From: Lentisphaera araneosa HTCC2155
Lineage (GTDB): Bacteria > Verrucomicrobiota > Lentisphaeria > Lentisphaerales > Lentisphaeraceae
Direction of reading: 5' to 3'
Assembly (NCBI GenBank): GCA_945877655.1
Contig: CAMCSH010000002.1
Coordinates: 1-39,017, forward strand
DNA length: 39,017 nucleotides
In this document: positions 33,091 through 39,017 of the stretch, in pieces
Position numbering within the stretch: the first letter of the stretch is position 1
How the letters are laid out: each line of letters opens with the position of its first letter
Notes under the pieces: generated by a model
Databases searched by the model: none
What the model was told of the DNA's origin: nothing
Seen by the model: only the letters and a program-made list of their open reading frames with translations
Program-made: the position numbers and the translations under genes

Positions 33091-33203
33091 GGGTCGGTTT
33101 CCACACGGAGGAAGCGGAAACAGAACGACAGCTCACTACCGTTGCCCTTCACCGCGACGCAGGTAGAATTGGCGAAGTCTAAAATCAGAAGGAGTTTTTT
33201 ATC

Positions 33204-34127
33204 ATGGCCGGCAGCAGTCTCTTTGTCCTGATCGATGACATTGCCACGATGCTCGATGACGTTGCGGTGATGACAAAGGTGGCGGCGAAAAAAACCGCCG
33301 GCGTCCTCGGCGATGACCTTGCGCTCAACGCGCAACAGGTGCAAGGGATCCGCGCCGAACGCGAGCTGCCGGTGGTCTGGGCCGTCGCCAAAGGCTCGTT
33401 CGTCAACAAAGCCATCCTCGTCCCCGCTGCACTGCTAATCAGCATCTTCGCCAACTGGGCGGTCGTGCCTCTGCTGATGATCGGCGGCGCCTACTTGTGT
33501 TATGAAGGCGTTGAAAAACTCGTCCACAAGTTCCTTCATTCCCCGGACGAAGACGAGAAACATCACGCGGAGCAAATCGCCGCTCTCAGCAACCCCGACG
33601 TCGACATGGTCGCCTTCGAAAAAGACAAGATTAAAGGAGCGATTCGCACCGACTTCATCCTCTCCGCCGAAATCATCGTCATCGCCCTCGAATCCTTCAA
33701 GGATAAAAGCCATTCCTTGCAGTTTTCCGCCCTTGTTCTCGTCTCGATCCTCATGACCATCGGGGTCTACGGTCTTGTCGGCACCATCGTCAAACTCGAC
33801 GACGTCGGCTTCTGGCTGGAGAAAAAATCCTCGATCGTGGCCAAGCGCTTCGGCATGATTCTGATCAGCGCCGCACCGAAGCTGATGAAATTCCTCTCAG
33901 TCGCCGGCACAATCGCGATGTTCCTGGTCGGTGGCGGCATCCTCTGCCACGGTGTCCACGCCGTCGATCAGGCCTTCCATCAATGGACATCCGGCTTCGG
34001 TGCCTTTAGTGGCATCTCAGTTGCCATCCTGCAAGGAATCGCCGGAGTGCTTGCTGGCACCGTCGTCCTCGGCCTTGTCTTGGCCTTCCAAAAGCTTTTC
34101 AAGAAGAAGACTAGCTCCGCATCCTAA
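33204..34127 (+). CDS. DUF808 (YedI-like) inner-membrane protein
   Basis: A 307-residue protein with AGAAGGAG before the ATG. The start, MAGSSLFVLIDDIATMLDDVAVMTKVAAKKTAGVLGDDLA, is the diagnostic N-terminus of the DUF808/YedI family, and QQVQGIRAERELPVVWAVAKGS follows as in other members. Around five to six membrane segments are spaced through the rest. The C-terminus is Lys/Ser-rich. The molecular function of the family is unknown. No regulatory or operon link to PEPC or PdxJ is visible beyond orientation. Confidence 0.92.
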   Translation: MAGSSLFVLIDDIATMLDDVAVMTKVAAKKTAGVLGDDLALNAQQVQGIRAERELPVVWAVAKGSFVNKAILVPAALLISIFANWAVVPLLMIGGAYLCYEGVEKLVHKFLHSPDEDEKHHAEQIAALSNPDVDMVAFEKDKIKGAIRTDFILSAEIIVIALESFKDKSHSLQFSALVLVSILMTIGVYGLVGTIVKLDDVGFWLEKKSSIVAKRFGMILISAAPKLMKFLSVAGTIAMFLVGGGILCHGVHAVDQAFHQWTSGFGAFSGISVAILQGIAGVLAGTVVLGLVLAFQKLFKKKTSSAS

Positions 34128-34269
34128 GCCCTAGGCCGGGCGAATTCCTTGTCGCCCCCTCTCCGGCCCTTTTGCGATTGGTATCCGCCAAGATGCTCTT
34201 GCCGCGCTTGAGCTCATTGCACCCTGCACGCTTGGGATTATCTTCGCTGACAACCCGAAGAGACCCCTC

Positions 34270-34998
34270 ATGACCAAGCTCAGCGTCAACGTCAATAAAA
34301 TCGCCCTTCTGCGCAATTCGCGCGGCGGCAACGTCCCGAATGTCCTGCAGTTCTCCCTCGACTGCCTCAAATACGGCGCCGACGGCATCACCATCCACCC
34401 CCGTCCCGACCAGCGCCACATCCGCTACAGCGACGCTTACGAGCTGAAAGCCGCTCTCACGCCGCTCGGTGTCGAACTCAACATCGAAGGCTACCCGGAC
34501 GAACGCTTCCTGCAGATGGTCCTCGAGGTGCGCCCGGCTCAGGCCACCCTGGTTCCCGACAAACCCGGGCAGCTGACCAGCGACCACGGCTGGAACTGCC
34601 TCCAGGAAGAAGTTTTTCTCAAGGACCTTGTCAGCCGTCTGAAGTCCGCCGGCATCCGCGTCTCGCTTTTCCTCGATCCCGATCCGGCCCAGGTCGCCGC
34701 CGCCGCCGCCACCGGCTGCGACCGCATCGAACTCTATACCCAAGCCTACGCCGAAAGCTACCCGACGTCGGAGCGCGACCAGGTCTTCGCCGCTTACGCC
34801 GCCACCGCCGCCGCCGCGGCAAAGGCCGGCCTCGGGATCAACGCCGGCCACGACCTGAGCCAGGAAAACCTCGCCTATCTGGCCCAAAACATTCCCGGAC
34901 TCGAAGAGGTCTCCATCGGCCACGCCCTGATCGCTGAAATGCTTTACCAAGGCATGGAAAGCAACATCCGCGGCTACTTGAAATGCCTCGGCCGCTGA
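34270..34998 (+). CDS. pdxJ: pyridoxine 5'-phosphate synthase
   Basis: A 242-residue TIM-barrel enzyme that joins 3-amino-2-oxopropyl phosphate and 1-deoxyxylulose 5-phosphate to form pyridoxine phosphate, the last ring-closing step of DXP-dependent vitamin B6 synthesis. The active-site set is present: H43 in TIHPRPDQRHI, E73 in NIEGYP, and H194 in NAGHDLSQENL. The N-terminus reads VNVNKIALLR where enterobacterial PdxJ has VNIDHIATLR, and NVPNVLQFSLDCLKYG follows. These features match the variant common in Bacteroidota rather than the E. coli type. RBS GAAGAGA lies before the ATG. No other B6 gene is adjacent. Confidence 0.95.
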   Translation: MTKLSVNVNKIALLRNSRGGNVPNVLQFSLDCLKYGADGITIHPRPDQRHIRYSDAYELKAALTPLGVELNIEGYPDERFLQMVLEVRPAQATLVPDKPGQLTSDHGWNCLQEEVFLKDLVSRLKSAGIRVSLFLDPDPAQVAAAAATGCDRIELYTQAYAESYPTSERDQVFAAYAATAAAAAKAGLGINAGHDLSQENLAYLAQNIPGLEEVSIGHALIAEMLYQGMESNIRGYLKCLGR

Positions 34999-35076
34999 AA
35001 TCATTCAAGAAATAACTGGCAATTGAGCCGCATTTAGGCTTATAATCTGATCAACACTCCTGAGAGGATTTTTTTC

Positions 35077-38000
35077 ATGCGCAGTGCCATCGTCACCGAT
35101 ATCCACGCCAACATCCAAGCTTGGGAAGCTGTCCTCAAGGACATCGACAAGATGGGGTGCAGCGAGATTCTTTGCCTGGGTGACGTCATCGGTTACGGCC
35201 CCAATCCGGCCGAAGTCATGGACAGCGCCTACGGTCGCCTCAACGCCTGCATTCTCGGCAACCACGACGCGGTCATCGCCGGGCGCCTCGACAAAGAGCT
35301 CTTCAACGACAACGCCAAGATGATCATCGAGTGGACCGAGAAGCAGCTCTCCCGCGATGCCGTCGCCTATTTTGCCGACATGCCCTTGGTGATGGAATGC
35401 GACGACTTCCTCTGCGCCCACGCTGAACTTGCCTCCCCCGGTCGCGTCAATTACATCTACGACACCCCGGATGCGGTCGCCAGTTTCGAGGCCGTCACCC
35501 AGCCCCTGATGTTCGTCGGCCACACCCACCTGCCCTGTTATTTCGAGCTCGATCCGCAAAGCAACCTCCGCAAAAAGCCCAGCCAGGATTTCATCGTAAG
35601 CCCCGGCAGCCGCTTCCTCGTCAATGCCGGATCGGTCGGCGACCCGCGCGACGGCCGCGTCGCCGCCAGCTACGTCATCTACGATCATGATCTGCGCAAG
35701 GTGATCTTCCGTCAGGTGCCCTTCGACATCCAGCGTTTCCGCCGCAACCTGCTCGCCTCCGGCCTGCCCACCACGCCTTTTTTCCTCCGCGTCGCCGATG
35801 GTCAGATGCAAGAGACCCAGACCCTCAAGGACATGATCGTCTCCGACAAGGCGGTCAAAGACAACAGCCCCGGCATTGCCCGGATCGGCAGTCAGACCCA
35901 GCCCCAGGCCGGACGCAAGCTTAACTTCGCCGCCAGCAGCACATCGTCGCGCTATCAGGTTGCCAAAGAGCAGAAGGCAGCCATCGCCGCGCCCTCCAGC
36001 AAAAAAGGCCTCTACATCGGCGCCGGACTTGTCGGGCTTGCCGCCCTCGCCATTGGCGGCATGATGATCGCTCCTAGTGGAGATGCTCCGACACCCGCTC
36101 CGATCGCCGTCAACAACGCCTCCCCGGTAAAGACCTCTGCCACCGCCGCTGCGCCTGCCACAGCCGGTCTCGTCGATGGCGGCAAGTTGCTCCGCGTCCA
36201 GATCGAAAGAACCCAGTTGCAGACCAAGTCCTCCGGCATTCCCTATGTCATCGACATCAAAGCCGGCAGCGGCGACATCCTGGTCAGGGAATTGACCCGG
36301 GACGCCAAGGAATTCACCGAGCCCAGCGGCAAAGGCACGACTATCAAGATACCCGAAGGACTGAGCGTCGGCACAGACGTGCGTCTGGTCTTCTGGCACG
36401 ACGGCACCAACTACAGCAGCAGCCCGGAAATCCTCATCAGTCAGATCGGCGGTAAAAGCGCCCCCCTGAACCTCGATGACCCAGAGAAAAAGACGCACCA
36501 GGGGAATTTTCTCACTCTCACCAAACTGACCGAGGTCGTCCCAGCCGGCCTCGCTCCCGTCAGCACCCTCTCCCATCATCGCAGCACCAGGAAATTCCCT
36601 GCCTCTGTGGCTCAATACTACGAGGACGACGACACTGGCGACATCCAGCTCAAAATTCAGATTCCGAAAGAGGGCCTGGCCGAACCCGTCCTCAAACTGG
36701 TGCTTCAATCCCAGCTGAAGGAACTCATCGATGGACGCAGCGGCATTGCCCTGCCTGTTTTGAATCAGAGCAGCCTCTACGACCAGCAGGTGATGGTCTA
36801 CAATGTCGACCTTTCGAAACTGAGCCCTGGCAGCACCGTGCTGACCCTCAAGGGCAAGAACAAACCTCGCCTGGTCAGCGCCACCTTAGGATCTCGCCTC
36901 CCTTTAGCGAACACCGATTTGCGCTTCGGCGAAGTCGAACTTCCTGTCATCGGCAAGGTCCAGCGCAGCGGCTCATGCATCTCCTCCACGAGTGGCATGG
37001 AATTCTCCCTCCCAAGCTATGACTTGCCCAAGCAAGGTTTCACCTTCGACCTGGTGGTGAAGATCGACGAGACCGAGTCCGAATCCGCCCTCTTTTCCTT
37101 CTGCAAGGAACTCGACGACAAAATCACCGAAGGCTTCCGCATCAAGAGCACCAGTCGCGGCCTCATCCTCGAAGCTCCCGGCCAGAAAAGCGCCGCCCTG
37201 CCGCTCCACAAAGGCAAGTGGCAACGAGTCGTCTTCAGCTGGAATCCCGCCAAAAAGAAAGCCCTACTCTGTGCCAACGGCATCGCTCAAGTCCTTGAAC
37301 TCAGCGCCATCCCGAAGATCCCCGCAGGCCCCTTGGTCATCGGCGCCTTCCGCGACGACAACCAGAAAACCTCCCCGGCTCTGAAAGGCGCTCTGCATCA
37401 CGCCCGAATCTTGCCGGGCCCGCTGAATCAAATGACGGCCACCGCCCTTTCCGCTGCCTGCCCGACGGAAGATCTGCTCAATTCCGGTCTCTCGCCTAAC
37501 GACATTCCTGCCGTCTATCCGCCCGATGATGTCGCACCCCTGTTCACCCTCGCCGCCGCCAGCGGCAAGGAGCCGAAGGTCGTCGCCGGCTGGTATCCCG
37601 TCCAGAATAGCGACATCGCTTCGTGGAAAAAAGACATCGACGAAGCGCCCTCCACCGTCACCGCAGCAGCGGAAAAAGAGCTGCTCGCCAAACAGAAAGC
37701 CTTGAATCAACAAGCATCGAAGCTCGCCGGCCCGATCGAAGCTTTGATGGAGGGCCGCAGTGACACGGCTCTGACAGCTCTGAAATCGCTGCCAGACAGC
37801 ACTCCCTTAAAAGACGAAACGATTAAACTGGTCGCCGATGAGAAAATGGCCGTCCACGACCTGATGAAAACCCTGTTGCTCGGCAGAACACAGACCTTGT
37901 CACTCGTCGGCGACACCAAACTCGACTTCAAGCCCACAAAATATGAGCCGAAAACCATGACGTGGACCGGCAAAAAAATGAACGGCACGAAGGAAGTCAA

Positions 38001-38676
38001 CACGGTCGATGTGTGCTACAGCAAGCTAGCCTCTTCAGAGATCGAAGAAAGAATCAAGAAGCTCGAGTTATCCCCTGAGTGCAAGACCCTTTTGCTTCTT
38101 CGCGCCGGCCTGACCGAAGCCGCCAAAACCGAAGCCGAAGCAGCCGGCAGCGAACTCGCCGGGGTCTTGCTCGAATTGGCTAGCGACAAAATCGAAACCC
38201 TCCTCTCCAAGGCTGATTACAAGCTCGGCGGGGTCGATGCCAGCAGCCAGTACATCGGTAAGGCCAGTGTCGAAACCGGCGAGTTCGTCATCTGGATCGT
38301 CGCCGAAAACATCACCAAAGCAGGTCGGCTCCTGGCAGTCCTCGATACCAAAGGGAGCCCCCTTTTCTTCTTCGACCAGAACGGCGCTCGGCTCTTCATC
38401 ATTGAGAAGTCCTCTCCCAGTACTCATGAAAACAAGGTGGCGGTAAAATCACTGATCAAGATCCGCTACAAGGACAAGCAGATGAGCTTCGCCGACCTCT
38501 GCGGCGAAGGCAAGGCCACAGGCACCATCGGCCTACCGGAGTCGCTCAAAGGAGCTTACCTGAACCTAGGCCGCGGCTTCACCGTGCAACAGCTCTGCGG
38601 CTTCAACACCGTACCAGACGAGGCCAGCGAGAAGATGATCGAGGCCTCCCTGAAGAAGAAATGGAAGCTCCCCTGA
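35077..38676 (+). CDS. metallophosphoesterase - transmembrane - LamG-like fusion protein
   Basis: A 1199-residue protein with GAGAGGA upstream. Residues 1-230 form a complete YfcE-type calcineurin-like phosphoesterase: D8-IH10, GD36-VIGYGPNP, GNH63D, H115 and GHTH (H149, H151), all metal ligands being present. A linker rich in Ser/Gln leads to one membrane helix (about 311-331), so the enzyme faces the cytoplasm. Outside are a Pro/Ala stalk, beta-rich domains, a LamG/concanavalin-like domain (about 616-800, with WQRVVFSWNPAKKKALLCANG), and a helical plus beta C-terminal region. The substrate is unknown; a phosphatase or cyclic-nucleotide hydrolase controlled by an external domain is inferred. 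It stands alone at the end of the window. Confidence 0.8.
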   Translation: MRSAIVTDIHANIQAWEAVLKDIDKMGCSEILCLGDVIGYGPNPAEVMDSAYGRLNACILGNHDAVIAGRLDKELFNDNAKMIIEWTEKQLSRDAVAYFADMPLVMECDDFLCAHAELASPGRVNYIYDTPDAVASFEAVTQPLMFVGHTHLPCYFELDPQSNLRKKPSQDFIVSPGSRFLVNAGSVGDPRDGRVAASYVIYDHDLRKVIFRQVPFDIQRFRRNLLASGLPTTPFFLRVADGQMQETQTLKDMIVSDKAVKDNSPGIARIGSQTQPQAGRKLNFAASSTSSRYQVAKEQKAAIAAPSSKKGLYIGAGLVGLAALAIGGMMIAPSGDAPTPAPIAVNNASPVKTSATAAAPATAGLVDGGKLLRVQIERTQLQTKSSGIPYVIDIKAGSGDILVRELTRDAKEFTEPSGKGTTIKIPEGLSVGTDVRLVFWHDGTNYSSSPEILISQIGGKSAPLNLDDPEKKTHQGNFLTLTKLTEVVPAGLAPVSTLSHHRSTRKFPASVAQYYEDDDTGDIQLKIQIPKEGLAEPVLKLVLQSQLKELIDGRSGIALPVLNQSSLYDQQVMVYNVDLSKLSPGSTVLTLKGKNKPRLVSATLGSRLPLANTDLRFGEVELPVIGKVQRSGSCISSTSGMEFSLPSYDLPKQGFTFDLVVKIDETESESALFSFCKELDDKITEGFRIKSTSRGLILEAPGQKSAALPLHKGKWQRVVFSWNPAKKKALLCANGIAQVLELSAIPKIPAGPLVIGAFRDDNQKTSPALKGALHHARILPGPLNQMTATALSAACPTEDLLNSGLSPNDIPAVYPPDDVAPLFTLAAASGKEPKVVAGWYPVQNSDIASWKKDIDEAPSTVTAAAEKELLAKQKALNQQASKLAGPIEALMEGRSDTALTALKSLPDSTPLKDETIKLVADEKMAVHDLMKTLLLGRTQTLSLVGDTKLDFKPTKYEPKTMTWTGKKMNGTKEVNTVDVCYSKLASSEIEERIKKLELSPECKTLLLLRAGLTEAAKTEAEAAGSELAGVLLELASDKIETLLSKADYKLGGVDASSQYIGKASVETGEFVIWIVAENITKAGRLLAVLDTKGSPLFFFDQNGARLFIIEKSSPSTHENKVAVKSLIKIRYKDKQMSFADLCGEGKATGTIGLPESLKGAYLNLGRGFTVQQLCGFNTVPDEASEKMIEASLKKKWKLP

Positions 38677-38761
38677 TGAAACCGGGCAGAATCAAGTCGG
38701 GCACCAAAATTGCCGGATTTGAAGTGCTTTCCTACCTCAAAAGACTTCAAGCTGCCCTGAG

Positions 38762-38861
38762 CCCTGGGAGCGCGCTAGCCCCCTAGCGCTGTGCTCTTTT
38801 GCTTTTGCACTTTCGCTTTCCGCGAAAGGAAGGGCGCCAGAGGGCTGGCGCGCTCCCAGGG
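38762..38861. repeat. long imperfect inverted repeat (CCCTGGGAGCGCGC type)
   Basis: Arms 38762-38789 and 38834-38861 are reverse complements except at three of 28 positions and enclose a smaller hairpin (TTTCGC..GCGAAA). Each arm itself contains a self-complementary GCTAGC..CTAGC or GCCAG..CTGGC core. This is typical of a dispersed intergenic repeat. Confidence 0.8.
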
Positions 38862-38909
38862 GATGAAGCTAAAAACCGCTGTCGAACTTGTTTGAGCTCA
38901 ACTGCAGCT

Positions 38910-39017
38910 TGACCCCAAAGGGGTTTCAGATTTTAGCCCAGGGTTGAGCCGCATCGGCGACACCCTGGGTTGGAATGAGTTATGATTTTTGACCCTGAAA
39001 GGGTCGCGGAAAGTCCT
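38910..39017. repeat. REP-like repeat block (GACCCC..GGGT and CCCAGGGT/ACCCTGGG)
   Basis: Contains GACCCCAAAGGGGT, then CCCAGGGT (38937-38944) and its reverse complement ACCCTGGG (38962-38969), and finally GACCCTGAAAGGGTC. The second half matches the first 40 bases of the window in order and orientation. No gene is visible here. Confidence 0.6.

Noticed and set aside
35005-36708. Long minus-strand open frame opposite the phosphoesterase gene
   Set aside because: Shadow of a gene with clear metal-binding motifs; composition typical of an antisense frame and no recognisable domain.

Overview
This 39 kb window reads as a chromosomal segment of a GC-rich Gram-negative bacterium, most likely from the PVC group (Verrucomicrobiota/Lentisphaerota-like). 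The evidence is several Pal/OmpA-type lipoproteins (an outer membrane), a GxxExxY gene flanked by CACAGAGGCACAGAG-type repeats, DUF1080-like, LamG and beta-helix proteins, large membrane-anchored signalling proteins, and REP-like intergenic repeats at both ends. The phylum call is an inference from gene content and repeat style, not from a marker phylogeny.

Layout. 1-1000: a small four-Cys protein and a YeeZ-like Rossmann protein. 1001-6809 (minus strand): a sugar-acid cluster made of a Gfo/Idh oxidoreductase, an SDR closely resembling D-mannonate oxidoreductase, gluconokinase, an MFS transporter and a LarA-family (nickel-pincer) hydroxyacid epimerase. It is interrupted by a GxxExxY element and by a miniature gene-less copy of the same terminal repeats. 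7124-11951: a very large zinc-ribbon/pseudokinase/beta-helix membrane protein and a ModF-like double ATPase. 12001-12171: two identical tRNA-Arg(ACG) genes on the minus strand. 12420-14899: four tandem Pal/OmpA-like lipoproteins. 14965-18386 (minus): an M60-type metallopeptidase with a cadherin-like tail, and a GlpG-like rhomboid lacking its catalytic residues. 18521-21079: a beta-hydroxyacid dehydrogenase, a DUF1080-like lipoprotein and an RmlD-like reductase. 21184-24888: a DsbD_2/TauE-like membrane protein overlapping a PAS histidine kinase, followed by its sigma-54 response regulator. 24961-28490 (minus): class Ia ribonucleotide reductase, nrdA then nrdB. 29050-30305: an unknown small protein and a secreted beta-propeller-like protein. 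30400-33090: PEP carboxylase. 33204-34998: a DUF808 membrane protein and PdxJ. 35077-38676: a metallophosphoesterase fused through one membrane helix to a LamG-containing region. 38762-39017: intergenic repeats.

How the genes work together. The strongest system-level signal is the 1-6.8 kb cluster. Read with known family activities it suggests D-fructuronate -> D-mannonate (SDR) -> D-gluconate (LarA-type 2-epimerase) -> 6-phosphogluconate (gluconokinase). This would be a uronate route that bypasses mannonate dehydratase and KDG kinase. A second theme is degenerate enzymes kept as intact full-length genes: a pseudokinase, a rhomboid pseudoprotease, and a ModF-like protein with one degraded ATP site. 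No CRISPR array, prophage or classical transposase was seen.
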